Source: Flammulina velutipes
Taxonomy: Eukaryota; Basidiomycota; Agaricomycetes; Agaricales; Physalacriaceae
Assembly (NCBI GenBank): GCA_011800155.1
Contig: CM022370.1
Location: 1,674,001 to 1,738,000 of the forward strand
Length of the DNA stretch: 64,000 bases
Reading direction: 5' to 3'
The notes under the pieces are model-generated. The model ran no database searches, was not told where the DNA came from, and was given only the letters and a program-made list of their open reading frames with translations. The position numbers were made by a program, and so were the translations under genes. Each line of letters starts with the position of its first letter. The stretch's first letter is position 1. This document shows, piece after piece, positions 34,083 to 51,067 of this stretch.

Positions 34083-35652
34083 ATGGAAATCGAAAGCACC
34101 ATGAAGCCCGCCCGGGTTGCTCAGCTCTTGGTCGAGAGTGCCATCGCTAAGCACAGAGATCGTTACGAGAACGTATTCATGAAAGCGGTGAGTTCAACAC
34201 GCATTGTGAAACGCCTTTGACTCAGCTCAGGCGATATATAGTTCCTCGCTGGCGTTATGCTCTCGTTCGGTGGTCTGCTATCAGAAATAATCTCTGGTGG
34301 CTCGCCAGAGCTGAATGCGTCCAATCCTGGCATTGTGAAGATCCTAGGAGGGTTCGTTTTCCCGGTAGGATTAGTGATGTGCGTGAGGTATTCATTATAG
34401 TTCTAACTCCTCCTCACCTCTATTATGCGGTAGGATTGTCCTGCAAGGTCTCGAGCTGCTCACCAGTAACATGATGGTCAGAACGCTCTTTTAGTGCTCT
34501 TGTCTGTTGTTGTCGTTGACCTTCAAACTTTCCGACTTAGGTCTTTCCCATGGCTCTCGTCACAGGAGCGATACCATGGTGGAGCTTGCCAGTGAACTGG
34601 ACTCTAGGTGGGCCGAATCTTTCAACCATATGACCTTGCTATTAACATGCACAAGTCACCTTTGGCAATCTTACAGGCAGCCTATTCTTCGGAGCAGTCA
34701 TTGTCAAATGTATGGTTCAGCCTTCTCGACTTCTAGTGTTTCCGGTCAAGTACTAACTGTCGCGTCATGCGTGTTAGATAGCGGCATCATGTCCGCTGCG
34801 CCTTACGATACCTACGTGCAGACATTTGCCATGTACGCGCACATTAGCCACCCGTCTACGAACTGATGCTAAACCCACATGAAGGCACAAGGCAGCAGAC
34901 CCTCATTTCCACCAAATCTTCCTGCGAGGCATCGGTTGTAATTGGCTGGTGTGCGTGGCTGTTTGGGTGGGTCTCGTTGCGGTTGTTCACCTAACTTGAC
35001 TGACGGGCGCCACATGTAGCAAGCGGCAGGTGCCAGAGAAACGATATCCAAGGTAGATCTTACTGTAACACTCAAAGGTGGCTACTGACGCTCTTGACAG
35101 ATCGTAGCGCTTTGGATTCCGATATGGGTGTGTCTTTCACACGACGTATCGTTAGCGAAGGTCTAAAATTAGTATTCAAGGTCTTCGTGGCGTGCTCCTT
35201 TGATCACGGTACGCTTTGCTCGGGCCTGTTTGCAACTAATCATGGGTGCTGATGTGGGCCCGGTCCAGTTGTGGCAAATATGTTCTCCGTTCCTCTGGGT
35301 ATCATGTTTGGCGCTGATGCAAGTCGCATCGTTACTTTGCGTTGAGCTACTCTTATACTTTCCTGACAGCTTACCGTCGCTGAGTACATTCGGAAGTTAG
35401 TCATTTCCTTCCCGCTTTGACTCTCGGATACTCACTGCTGCTACTACTAGATCGCTCATTGCGGCATACCTAGGAAACATCGTCGGCGCGTTACTTGTCG
35501 GGCTTCCCGCAGCATACTTTTATCTGCAGGACCACAGTGATCATGGTGGATTTGGAGGGCTTAGAGCAGCGGAGAATGGCGACCTTGCGATGGTCCCACC
35601 AATACGGAAGAGCGACGACAACTCCAACCATACGAAAATACACAGCGGATAG
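34083..35652 (+). CDS. Formate/nitrite transporter family (FNT) channel
   Basis: Thirteen exons encode 295 aa: 34083..34187, 34242..34378, 34434..34476, 34541..34607, 34677..34709, 34778..34832, 34885..34966, 35020..35052, 35101..35127, 35181..35208, 35269..35318, 35370..35395, 35451..35652. Six membrane helices are typical of the pentameric FNT anion channels: FLAGVMLSFGGLLSEI, GLVMIVLQGLELLTSNMM, then FHQIFLRGIGCNWLVCVAVW (conserved Arg-Gly-Ile-Gly-Cys-Asn) and SKIVALWIPIWVFVACSFDHVVANMF, IAAYLGNIVGALLVGLPAAYFYL. In fungi, relatives import nitrite or short-chain monocarboxylates. The C-terminus is a hydrophilic tail. The intron after FGAD has a GC donor. Four exons are 26-33 nt. Confidence 0.93.
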
Positions 35653-35783
35653 TACCAGTCAGCACTCAGACAACTTTTCCTTCCACGCATTCGCTATCGT
35701 CTTGTACTGCTGTGTTTAGAATATAATTCGGTCCTGTATTCCAAGGTTTGTACTTTGTGTACATAACATGTTCGATTTCTGAA

Positions 35784-37857
35784 TCAAGGTTTCCCAATAC
35801 CTCTTGGGGACGACTCGGGGATATTCATAGTTAAGTTCGGGTTAAGCATTTTCAGGTGACTCTTCTTATACGGAGGATATCGCACATCTAAGAATTTCTC
35901 TTCGCTGTGATAAATCGATGAGTATGAATTATGGTACATGAACAAAAGGAGAGACGCACTTCAGGGGAATGTCGACGGAAGCTCGCATGTAGCTCAGTTC
36001 TTTGAAGCCATATTCACAAATGTACCGTCCGTCTAGGTAGTGCGGTGATAAGATAAATGTAATGGAAATGGAAGACTGTCGATACGTACGTCCCGACTCG
36101 CCAACACCACCAAAAGGAAGATCGGACACTGTTCACGTAAATCGTAGTCGAACAAAATCGTAGGGTAAAAAGGGACATACCAGCTAACTGAATAAAGGTA
36201 TCGTTGAATACGATGTTCCCACTAACGATATTCTCCCTGACTATCATGGGATCGGCATGCAGACATTTAAAGAAGATGGATTGTTCAAAAGACGTACCCC
36301 GAGTTTTCCAATCCTCGTTTTCACTAAAGGCGTACACAACTAATGGCGAGTCTCTGATAAATCAGTTAGATTATATATCTGCGTAGACGAGAAGACTGAC
36401 CTGTCTACCAAAAAATCAAAAGCATCTTCGACGGTGCCAACCTCTACAATCGGAAGAATGGGAGCAAAAATCTCCCCCTCCATGAGAACATCATCCTTGT
36501 CCACATTCGTCACGATCGTTGGCTCAATTTTGAGCTGCTGGGGGTCCTTTCCACCTCCTGTGACGAATGTGCCTTTGGTATGTTCGAGCAGGTGAGAGGC
36601 CCGATCGTAATGCAACTGCGAGACCATATGCGAGTAAGAATCCGAGCGGAGTGGCCCATTGGGGAAGAAATTCTTGTATGCGTTTTGCAACGCGTCCACG
36701 AGCCGCTTCAGGACGTCCTTGTCACCGCCCGTCGGTAGGAGAACGTAATCGGGGGAGACACATATCTGTCGATACAGTGATGATGTCTAGCACATCCTCA
36801 TTCGTACTATCGTCGCTTACCTGACCAGAGTTGACAATCTTGCCAAACAGTATCCTCTTGGCAGCCACCTCGAAGTCATAGTTAGAGTCCAAGATCACTG
36901 GACTTTTCCCTCCTAGCTCGAGTGTGAGCGGGGTTAGGTGCTTCGCTGCTGCTGCTGAGATGATTCTCGCAATTGCGGAGTTCCCAGTGTAGAAGACTGT
37001 GTTAAAATCAGAAGCAGGGGGCGTGCAACGGTAGAATTTATACGCACTATGATCCCCTAGAGCAACAAATTGGTGAGCACGCAGTACACTAACTGTCAAT
37101 TAACGAGGCTTACATTTCAATTCGAGAGCTCTGGTCGTCTCGGCAACAGCCCCCGTTATTATCTGGAACGCGGAGGTGTCCAGGTACCTTGGGACCAGGT
37201 CTGCAATGAGAGTGGCATAATGTGGCGCGATTTCAGATACTTTGACCGCACAGCAGCATCCGGCCGATATGGCTGCCATCATGGGTTGGAGCGAAAGGAT
37301 CATAGGGAAGTTCCATGGGCTATGGATCGAAATCAAAATAGAGCACGCAATGAAGAGTTCATGAATCAGTACGTACGCAATCACAAGCGCCACACCCTTG
37401 GGTTCGTAGAACACTTTGGGGTTCCAGGCTTGCTGATTGCTGTCAAAGAGATCCTTCTTCACGACGGACTTAGACCATTCGGGGAGTTTGGTGGCAGAAA
37501 GCACAGCCCGCTCTATCAGCACAGTGATCTCAAACGAATAGGCTTCGAGAGCGGGTCGGCCCAGGTCCTTTGAATTGATAGTCAGTCGGTGAAACGTATG
37601 TCTCGCTTGAGGATAGAAACAAGTCATACTTTATGGATAGCCTCTGCGAATAGTGTGTGGTTCTCCTGTACCATACGTGCAACTTGGAGGAGCTGATGCT
37701 GCCTCCATTCGATCGATCGTGTTACGCGACTTTTGAAGGTTGCTCGTAACGTTGAATGGATCTTGACGTTCCTAAGGTTAGTATCGAGTGAGTTCAAGAT
37801 CGGGGGAAAAGATACCTGTGGAATCATTTCCATGGGCGTGAATGTGGTGTTAGACAT
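35784..37857 (-). CDS. Aldehyde dehydrogenase (class 3 / fatty-aldehyde type)
   Basis: Eleven exons encode 507 aa: complement(35784..35904, 35960..36032, 36090..36128, 36181..36240, 36298..36353, 36401..36765, 36821..36996, 37048..37056, 37114..37319, 37377..37567, 37630..37857). Class-3 features are APWNFPMIL, the 9-nt exon reading Trp-Asp-His in WDHIFYTGN, the general base Glu in LTLELGGKSP, the nucleophile Cys in NSGQICVSPDY, VNDTFIQLAVSDLPFGGVGESG and a C-terminal FLDVRYPPY. It oxidises medium/long-chain aldehydes, probably membrane-associated. A stretch (44 nt, starting GTATCT and ending CTTAG) inside exon 1 resembles an intron but its removal would break frame. Same strand as, and behind, the short-chain dehydrogenase. 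Confidence 0.92.
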
Positions 37858-38103
37858 GATTGTAGACAACAAGAGGCAACGTGAGAAATTACAAACCAGG
37901 TGGCACTTTGACGCGACGATCGGTGCTGTGTAGCCATTTCCTAAAAGCAGATAAAAAGACACACGAGTATTGGACATGTGGATGTGGATGTGGATATACA
38001 CACACCGCGCTGGCCGCACGAGCGGTATTTGGATCATGAGACATAGACTACTGACTATTACAAGGGTTTACACTGCGCTCTGTCGCCCTACACAAGAGAG
38101 GCT

Positions 38104-39378
38104 TCAGGCGGAACGGCCTGGTACTACTGGTAGGGACGCGGACAGCCCTCCATCTATCGCAATAGTTTGTCCGTTGATATAACTCGAATCATCTGCTTGT
38201 GGCGTCAGCAGTCAAAATGGATACTTTAGAAATGTTATCACCAGAAGCCAAGAATAACGCCACTTGCGCAATCTCTTCAGCAATACCATAGCGGCCGAGA
38301 GGGTTTAGTTGCCCGATCTTTCCTTCGGTTCCGCGAGAACGCGCAAAGTCGAACGTGAAGGAAGTCATGCCTGTTTCGATTAGCCCAGGGCAAACGGTAT
38401 TGACTCGGATATCAGTCTTCTGCAGCTGGTATGCGCAAGTTTGAGCGATCGAATTAACACTTTGAAGGTGTTCAGTAGATGAAGACGACAAGACAGTCTG
38501 CGTACGCTGCTTTGCTTGCACTATCTAGGATGACGTTAGCTTCAGGAAGGCGCTTGGAGACTAATTTGACTCACAATCCACTGACCCAGCGCCGGAGCGG
38601 ATGCCAGCCACTGGACACGTTCAGAAATATTAGGATGACAATAATAGAGAGGGCGTACCAGATGCAGTCATAATAATACTTCCAGAGCCATGTTCCTTGC
38701 CTCTTGAAGCATTTGCTTGGGACATAGCGGCAGACGCGTGCTTTACCGCAATAAAACACCTGGGACAATAAGGACGTGGTAGTTGAGAGGGCTGGTTGTG
38801 ACTTACGAAAGTGCATTTATCTTCATCGTCCTCATGAACGTATCGGCTGAGGTGTCAGATATATGGCTAATGGTCGCAACGCCTGCCTAGAGGAAGGTTA
38901 GGGACGAAGCGGAATAATGAAAGCGCGTACATTGGCGAAGAAGACATCTAGGCGGCCTTCCTCTTTGAGTGCTCGCTGGCAAAGGCCCTCAATTGCGACA
39001 TCATCCGAGGCGTCTGCCTCAACGGTGGTAACTTTGACATCGGGGTAAGCCTTTTCAATAGTCTCCTTGAGGTTGGGAAGATTGGTGGGGTCAAAGTCAA
39101 CGACATAGATGTGTTTCGCGCCTTCATGGGCATACAATAGGGCAGAGGCTCGGCTGGATTAATGTCAGATAGGACAGAGAACGTAGATAGTTATAGGCGC
39201 ACCCAATACCCTTCAGAGAACCGACGCCAGTGATGATGCAGACCTTGTCCTTGAGCTTGGTTCCCCGTGGCGTCTTGGTGAACTGAGAGCGAATCTGTTG
39301 TAGCCGGGCGTTTGTTTTCTTTGCAAAAGACTCAGAGTTGGCTTTTGGGACTGTCGACTGGCTGTAGGAGGGGGCCAT
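38104..39378 (-). CDS. Short-chain dehydrogenase/reductase
   Basis: Exons complement(38104..38192, 38242..38459, 38506..38524, 38575..38610, 38659..38759, 38807..38886, 38931..39153, 39204..39378), 313 aa. Classical SDR: cofactor loop TGVGSLKGIG, VDFDP (NAD-type acidic end of beta 2), a NAG segment FFANAGVA, catalytic YSASK, and IRVNTVCPGLIETGM followed by GQTIAIDGG. Preceded by a 40-residue basic N-terminal extension. The substrate is not predictable. It lies 246 bp upstream of the aldehyde dehydrogenase on the same strand; alcohol-to-aldehyde-to-acid chemistry would suit the pair but this is inference. Note the small exons (19 and 36 nt). Confidence 0.92.
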
Positions 39379-39634
39379 GGTGGTGGTATCACTTCAAGAT
39401 GGCACCGCGTACAGCTGACCCGGTCACTGAGAAAGCCGGTGTCGGAAAAGCGTGAGTGAATGACATGGTGCTCAGCAGGAAGCATGCAGCATGTTACATG
39501 TCGAGTAGAACGTCTAGCACGACGGCGACGCAGTAGAGAATGGTGGTAAAGAGCAAGGAGAGGTCGCGCCAAACAGGGTCAAGCTGCATGATTTGGCCGA
39601 GAAATCGTGTTTACGGACGCGTCCATCACCAAAA

Positions 39635-41708
39635 ATGTCGTCCAGCATCGAACTCATTAATCCAAAGGCAGAGAGCATTCGCAGAGCCGCAGCTCTTCAG
39701 GTATTGAATTCTCCTTGGTCTATCTTTGCTCATCGTCGCTCACGACGCTCTTAGGTCAACACAAATGGTGCAATGGGACTCGCAAACGTTGTAAAAGGCA
39801 ACCTTGGTGCGCCCATGCAAGCTCTCTATATATTCCAAGGATGCTCATTAGATCTCTGTAGGACCCAGAGGGACGCTCAAGATGCTTGTCGACGGTGCAG
39901 GCCAGATTAAAATGACCAAGGACGGCAAAGTTCTTTTATCGGAAATGCAGATCCAAAATCCTACCGCTGCCATGATTGCACGTACTGCTGTTGCTCAAGA
40001 CGACCAGGTCGGCGACGGTACAACATCTGTCGTTTTGCTCGTCGGAGAGCTGCTCAAGCAAGCGGATCGTTACATCTCTGAAGGCGTCCACCCAACTGTC
40101 ATAGGCGAAGGCTTTGATTTGGCAAAAAAAGAGTCTCTGATAGTGAGTTCAGCCTGAGAACGCCATCCAAGATAGTATTAACGTGTGATCCCAGTTTTTG
40201 GATAGTTTCAAGCAGCCATCCAAGTTGGATCGCGCAACGCTCATCGACGTTGCAAACACCTCACTTTCAACAAAGCTCAGTGTTGCCATGGCCAAACAGC
40301 TTGCAGCGGATGTCGTCGACTCTGTAACAACTATCAGACCCCCTGCTCCAGCCGCAGGTACGTCTCTTTCTGTGTAAAAACCGGTCTTGCTCAACCACAT
40401 CTAGATGCCAAAGACCAATGGCGGAGCCCTATAGACTTGCACATGGTGGAGATTATGAAGATGCAGCACAGAACGGCTTCGGAAACCAAGCTTATCCGTG
40501 GTCTTGTCCTCGATCATGGCGCGCGCCACCCCGACATGCCAAAACGCGTCGAAAACGCCTTTATCCTCACTCTAAACGTCAGTCTTGAGTATGAAAAGAC
40601 GTGAGTACCCATTTTCTCTCGATACCTCCTCCGTTCTAACGTCTGTATTATAGCGAGGTTAACTCTGGCTTCTTCTACTCCTCAGCAGAGCAACGCGAAA
40701 AGCTTGTAGAGTCAGAAAGACACTTCGTTGACGCCAAGGTCAAGAAGATTGTTGAGCTCAAGAACCTCGTCTGCGACCAGGCTGTGGACAGCAAGGAGAA
40801 AAAACGAAACTTTGTCATAATAAACCAAAAAGGCATCGATCCTCTCAGTCTTGATATCCTCGCCAAGAACGGCATCTTTGCTCTGCGTAGGGCAAAACGA
40901 CGAAACATGGAGCGGTACGCAGATACTTCGCTCCATTGACCAAATTTCTCATTTCTCTTAGATTGCAACTGATATGTGGCGGTGTTGCACAAAACTCTGT
41001 AGACGATCTTGAACCATCCGTCCTTGGCTGGGCAGGTCTCGTCTATGAACATACTCTCGGCGAAGAGAAATTCACCTTCATCGAAGACGTTAAAGATCCC
41101 AAGTCTGTTACTCTACTAATCAAGGGCCCGAACGCGCACACGATACAACAGATCCAGGATGCGCTGAGGGATGGATTACGTGCCGTAAAGAACGCGCTCG
41201 AAGATGAGTGTTTGATACCTGGTGCAGGTGCTTTCGAAGTGGCATGCTCAGCCCACCTGAGTGGCAAGGTGAAGAAGGATGCAAAGGGACGCGTGAAGAT
41301 GGGAGTACAGGCGTTTGCTGATGCTCTGCTCATCATTCCGAAGACGCTGGCATCGAACGGCGGATACGATGTACAGGATGTCGTCGTTGCTCTTCAGGTA
41401 TACTCTTCGGTCGTGAATTTCTGCATAAACTGACTTCGTTTCCAGGAGGAGCAAGCGGAAGGCAATACTGTTGGTATTGACCTTCAGTCTGGAGAGCCCT
41501 TCGATCCTACCGTCGAAGGTATCTGGGATAACTACAGGGTGAAAAGACAGATGCTGCATTCCTGGTAAGCCGGAGTTCTTATTAGTGGCTGGACATTCCC
41601 TAACTCTATTGTAGCTCCGTCATTGCTGTCAACCTGTTGTCAACGGATGAGATCTTACGAGCTGGCCGGAGTTCACTCAAGCCTGATGGCCCCGGACCTC
41701 AGCAATAA
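39635..41708 (+). CDS. CCT6: T-complex protein 1 subunit zeta (CCT6)
   Basis: Exons 39635..39700, 39755..39806, 39862..40142, 40195..40357, 40405..40600, 40654..40914, 40962..41397, 41446..41564, 41615..41708, 555 aa. One of eight subunits of the cytosolic chaperonin that folds actin and tubulin. The equatorial ATP site is seen as [24 protein letters not shown] and [15 protein letters not shown]; the zeta-specific apical region reads [30 protein letters not shown]; the C-terminal half carries IPGAGAFE and [10 protein letters not shown]. Length matches the family. Divergent from the short-chain dehydrogenase, 256 bp between starts. Confidence 0.97.
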
Positions 41709-42020
41709 ACAGAGATGATGTGGTGTACAGTAGAAGACAATCATAGTAAATAGAGCGACTCTATGGCACAATGTGATCATGACAGAAACCCCCAGGAAAC
41801 CCCGAAATGCAGCCATATAACAACGTGTAGAACTCAAGGCATTGAATGTACCGTTCATTGGGAACGTGGAAGGTGGAATGTAATCAAAGCTAAGATTCGT
41901 TCGTATTTGATTAAATCCGACAGCTGGGAATCCACATTAAATAGCTAGGAATACAAGGGTCATGAGGAATCATCGGAGATGCCAGATATACACAAATGTT
42001 CGGTGATAACTACATTTCAT
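41709..42020. other. Convergent intergenic region CCT6 / GH1
   Basis: 3' flanks of two convergent genes. No coding signal. Confidence 0.5.
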
Positions 42021-44582
<2,562 letters not shown>

Positions 44583-47500
44583 TTATCGTTCTCGTTCAGA
44601 ATCCGATGACGAACTCCAGTCAGCATTTTTGAAGTTCGGCGGCGCACCAGGAGCAGTGGCGCTGCGGAAAAATAACTTCTCGTCCGACTTCCGAGGGAAG
44701 TAGGTGGGATAGTTGAGATGTAGTCTCTTCGTGCCCACAATAGTTTCGTCTGAATCATCTGACAGAACCACGGGTGACTGTACATCGGCACCTCCAGCTG
44801 ACGATATCCGGCTGGGCGGAGGAGTCAATGGTCTGTAGGGAGGACTCGACATACTGTCCAAGACTCCATCATCACTGTCGACCTCTGGAGGCGTTCGTGA
44901 GTGCGAGGACCAACGGCGTTTCGCAAAGTTGGTTGGCGAAGGCTGGAAAGAAAGGACAATCGGAGGAAGGACCGAGATAGTTGGCACAGAGTCCTCTTCA
45001 TGGACCAACACAGGCGCCGGCGAGTTGCTGGTCGAAGGAGTGATCGGCCCTTCAGACGCACTGGAGGAATCCTCGTCTGTAGAGTGCTGCTTCGCCCAAG
45101 CACGCATTGCAAAGTTCAAAGGATTGGGGTTGCCCAAAAGTGATACCGTGGGCTTTCGAAGGCGTAACGATTCAAAGTCCAGTTTTGCCCTTTTGGGACT
45201 AGATAGCTCCTCGGTGTCGTCGTCGCTTCCGTTGGATTCCACTTCCCTCGTACGCTTGGGACGTTTGGCAAGAGCAGTCTTCCCGCTGACTTGTTCCAAT
45301 CGAACCCGCGCCTTCTCACGTTCAGCTGCCCGCTCAGCTCGGCTGAGTAAAGGGACTGCCGCAAAACGAGATTTCTTCTCCTGTTTAATCTCCCTATCCT
45401 TCTCTTGCTTCTTGTCGAATTGTCCACTAGTGGTTCGGGGTTGACGCTTCGAGCTGATAGGAATGATGAAATCGTCATCTGGTTCCTCCTTAACGATAGG
45501 CTCCGGGGGCGGGGGCGCCTTCGCCTTGGGAACGGGTTTGGGCTCAGCTTTCGCTGGTTCAGGACGTGGATGGATGCGGGGGCGACCTCTGCCACGCTTG
45601 ACCACAGGACTACTCGCAGATGAGGAGGTCACAATATATTTAGACTGCTTCCTGTGCGACAGCTTGTTCTTCCGGTATCGTCGATGAGAAAGAGGCGGCG
45701 CCGAGACTGACGTCTGTATCACATCCAGTTTGAGTCGTTTGGAGGATCGCATACTTTCTGCGACAGGCATAGGGCGCTTGAGAGAATATGCCGTTGCTGA
45801 TGCTTTGAGTTTCCGATCCACCACAGCGAGTAACTTCTGCGATAATCGCTTGGACGGTGACGACTCCATTGCAGGTGTCATATCGCCTGGCGTACCCTGC
45901 GATGACGGACCAACTAACGGAACGCGACGAGGCCAGGGTTGTTGATAAATGGCAAAGTGGCGCATGCATCTTCATAAATCTTTAGTTTAGAACGAGTCGA
46001 AAATATATAGTAAAAATTCTCACCGAGGACAGTCTTGCTTAGCGTTCTTCTTAGACGATATGTCCAAGCCCCAAACAACCTCAGAATCCACCGAAATGAC
46101 AGGAAGGATGTTCGAACAAGTCGAACAGAGTGGTAAGGGCTTTCCATCGGCATCCCGGGGGATGGGAGGCGGTTTGGAAGGCTCCTTGAGCTCAGCCAAC
46201 GTTGCGACGCTGGGACGAGTGCGGAGCATTCTCGGGGGCTCGCTATCTTCCTTCTTGACCTTCACATTTGCCTCCTCCTTCCTCAATGCCCTAATTCGAG
46301 AAGGCGCCGCAAGTGGTGTCACAGACGCCTTCTCCTTCCCCTTTCCTTTCGCACTGTTCACGGGTGTGACAGATATCGAGGAAGCCGATCGTGTTACGCG
46401 TTTAGGCGGAGTGGGAACAGGTGTCTGGTGCACTGAACGGGGGCGGGGTCGGGAGCTAATCGAACTAGACGGGCCAGCACTTTGGCTGCTGCGCGCCTGC
46501 TCCTCGGCTTGACGTTTCTGACGACGAGTAGAAATGATAGATCGAAATGGCGATGTAAAGGTTGATGGAGGAGTAGGGGCCTGGGATGAATCATCCAAAG
46601 ATGTCAACGAGCTGAGCGAGGACGGAGACCTGGAAATCGCCACAGGGGAAGATGCAGTGGAGGTTAAGGAAGTCAACGGTGAGGCGCCATCCAACGGATC
46701 TGCACTGCTCTCTACTTCGACCGAGAGCTCGATGTCTGGCGTATCGGGAATGTCTTTCGCATTGGCTAGAGGTACGTTATCGGTATCGTCATCCTCTTCG
46801 TCTGTATCATCAGATTCGTGGGCGGTCGCGTAAACGCCGCGTCGCGTGCGCCGCTCATTCAAATTGACGTCCTTGTCAAGCTCGTCGTTGTCGATGACCT
46901 CGACATCCACATCTGAATCAGAGTCCGAGGCAGGGGCATCGTCATCTTGAGAGGGTGCATAACCGCCCTGGCCCTTCCGCTCGCATGACTCGCAGAGGCA
47001 ATGTTTATTCCGACGGCCAACTGGATGTTTGTCAGTGTGCAGACCACGGACCTAACAAATCGGAGACGCACAATATGAATCACCGTAGTGGGCTGTGATC
47101 TCCTCGCCCACAGCAATTGGCCTGAGCGTACGGAAAGTGATATATTTTCCTTCCCGAAACAACTCGACATTGTTATCGCAGTCATGCTTGGAAGACGAGG
47201 TCAGGTGGGGTGGACAACATGTTGAGGGTGACATACGTTCACAAATCGGGCAGGACCTAGAAATAAGTGATTCTTCTTCATCTGCTTGGAGTGTATGACG
47301 CTGAAATCGCGACGGATATCTGTACTGCGCACGCCGTTGCCTGTTCGTTTGAGCTCCCTGTCTTCGTCCTCTGTGAGATTTGCCATGGAGCCTTTAAGTT
47401 CGGTTATGACAGTACCGGCGACTAGTTTGCGGGTAGCGAGTATACAAAGTTCTGATTTGCCCGTATGGTGCGAGTATCTGGATGTATGTGAAATCTCGAT

Positions 47501-48052
47501 GCATCCGGAGGGGTGATAGAGCTCAAAGTAGCGGGAGGCGTGGCTGCATACGATGATGAGTACTGCCCAGGACAAGACGAAAGTTGATACACACGTGGCG
47601 AACGCGTTGATTTGTTTCTGGGTATAGCTCTTGAGGTAGTAGCGGATAGGAGTGAGGCTTTTAACGTGTCAGAAAGCGACAACGACAGCGACGGGAAGAC
47701 TGGGTACACACAGGAGTAGTTCGTTGACGGCGGTGCGAATGGCGACTTGAATCTGTGTCTTTGCAGAGACGAGCTGCAGAGACGCGTCGTGAGCGACATC
47801 GAGCAAGAGAAGGAAAACACGACTCACGCGTCTGACTATCTGCAACAGGTCATCGGCGTTGGTCTTTGGGAGACGGCGCGAAGGATCCATTTTGTGTACG
47901 AGCAATGGCACGACGCCGGTGCCCAGTTTCTCGACGAGCAGATGGCTGAGAAAGTCGTCGTCCTTGGACAAATCTCGCATGTTCATGATTTTAGTCGGTC
48001 GCCATTCGAGAGCGCCCCGCACTGGCTGTGGCGTCGACGCCGACGACGGCAT
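44583..48052 (-). CDS. SET9: Histone H4-K20 methyltransferase (SUV4-20 / Set9)
   Basis: Exons complement(44583..45969, 46024..47020, 47072..47186, 47237..47543, 47595..47657, 47712..47773, 47828..48052), 1051 aa. The N-terminal region (MNMRDLSKDDDFLSHLLVEKLGT) and SET domain match the SUV4-20 family: RYFELYHPSGCIEISHTSRY, GTVITELKGSMANL, LGPARFVNHDCDNNVELF, EEITAHYGDSYFGRRNKHC and post-SET CESC. The SET region ends near residue 260. The remaining 790 residues are disordered: acidic Asp/Glu tracts, Ser/Pro tracts, then a Cys-containing patch (LCSTCSNILP... CPRCMRHF, a possible zinc site) and an AT-hook-like KRGRGRPRIHP. Set9 methylates H4K20 and supports DNA-damage checkpoint signalling. Translation may start at the internal Met 23 instead. 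Confidence 0.9.
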
Positions 48053-49829
<1,777 letters not shown>

Positions 49830-50238
49830 GCTGTAATAAGAGGAGATGATGGTCGTTGCAGAGAGAGTTGGTGAGTCTTATCGGTTCAGCCCGGACCCGC
49901 TTATTAACAGCTTTGCACGTGACATCGCCGGTGGCGCAGTAGTTGCGCAGGATTGCAAGCTGAAATATCATTGACTCATTGCCTTGTTCTGCTTCTCTAT
50001 TTTCAACGCCACATATGTGTCACTGTATTCAAAGTCAGATTCTTACGTTGCCAGACCTTTATGACCAAATCTCGTAAGTTGCATGCTGTGATATTGCAGA
50101 TGTTCTGCCCATCTCAAACAAGATGTATGGCTAGCATGGACACCAGACAGGCAGTGTGAATAGATTCCATAGACTGGGCCAGAATGATAGTGATAACATG
50201 ATGCAACAGACGAAATGTACCAAACATGGTTGATGAAC
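49830..50238. other. Intergenic, Nop25-like 3' side / polyubiquitin promoter
   Basis: Holds the polyubiquitin promoter (a TTATTAA element near 49900-49906) and the 3' flank of the next gene. No coding feature. Confidence 0.45.
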
Positions 50239-51067
50239 TCAACGCCTACCTTTCCCCTTGCCTCGCGTAGAAGACTTTCTAGACGCCCTTCCACCAGCGA
50301 GCTCAGCCTTTTCCAATTTACGCGCGTGCTGTTTTGATTTTTCCGTCTTTCGAGCATCCTTCGTTTCATAGTGTACCTTCTTGGGTTTCGTTTTTCTTGA
50401 TGGCTCAAATTTTGAGATCCTCGGAACAGATTTTACGGGGGGAGCGATGTGAATAGCCGATTCCGAGGAAGGTGGAATAGCAGTTTCTGGCGAAGGCCCA
50501 TGGATGAGAGTATCAGGGTCAAAGTCTTCCACGACGGCGACAGTGGCGAGGACGTCTTCGTCTTCGTACTCTTGGTCTTGCTGTTTCTGCTTCCCTTTGG
50601 ATGAAGGGGTTATGCCGGTCCATTCCTCGGGGGCTTCTGGAACGGTGTAAGGAAGAGGGCATTGACGTTAGGGTTGGAACTCGCCTACGGTTCCGCCATA
50701 TGCACCCTCTACGAATGCGGCATTTTCTGCGGCCCGTTCTCGTAGCATGCGACGTTGCTACCGGGGTATGAGAAGGCTGGAGCGAGGAAGCAGTGCGCCA
50801 CGTACCTCGCGTCGTGACTCTAGGCGCTCCTGTTTTTCCCGTTCAATTGCCTTTTTGCGAGCGGCATCTGCCTTTGCAAGCTTGCGTTTGTGAAACCCAG
50901 TCAGGAAATCTCTAAGATAGTATCGTCAGGCCAATAATTTTTAGCAGATGTGATACTCACCTTCTAGCTTCATCGTCGAATACGATCTCTTTGATCTGAT
51001 CTTTTCTTGCTTTTTTCTTTGCAGCAATAGCAGTGTGGGATCGTGTGAGGACAGCGATATTGGACAT
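50239..51067 (-). CDS. Nucleolar Nop25/RRP17 (NOL12)-like rRNA-processing protein, last junction uncertain
   Basis: Exons complement(50239..50636, 50689..50757, 50806..50911, 50961..51067). Starts MSNIAVLTRSHTAIAAKKKARKDQIKEIVFDDEARR, then the family core RDFLTGFHKRKLAKADAARKKAIEREKQERLESRRE and QRRMLRERAAENAAFVEGAYG, followed by EEWTGITPSS, an acidic segment with VAVVEDFDPDTL, and a basic Lys/Arg tail KSSTRGKGKGRR. The yeast relative Rrp17 is a 5'-3' exonuclease of the large-subunit pathway. The frame breaks where the last exon starts: one more base in the run at 50629..50633, or a GC donor upstream, would restore it. Confidence 0.72.

Noticed and set aside
37770..37813. Perfect-looking 44-nt intron inside aldehyde dehydrogenase exon 1 (GTATCT ... 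CTAAC ... TTAG)
   Set aside because: Splicing it would shift the frame and destroy the downstream domain; kept as coding.
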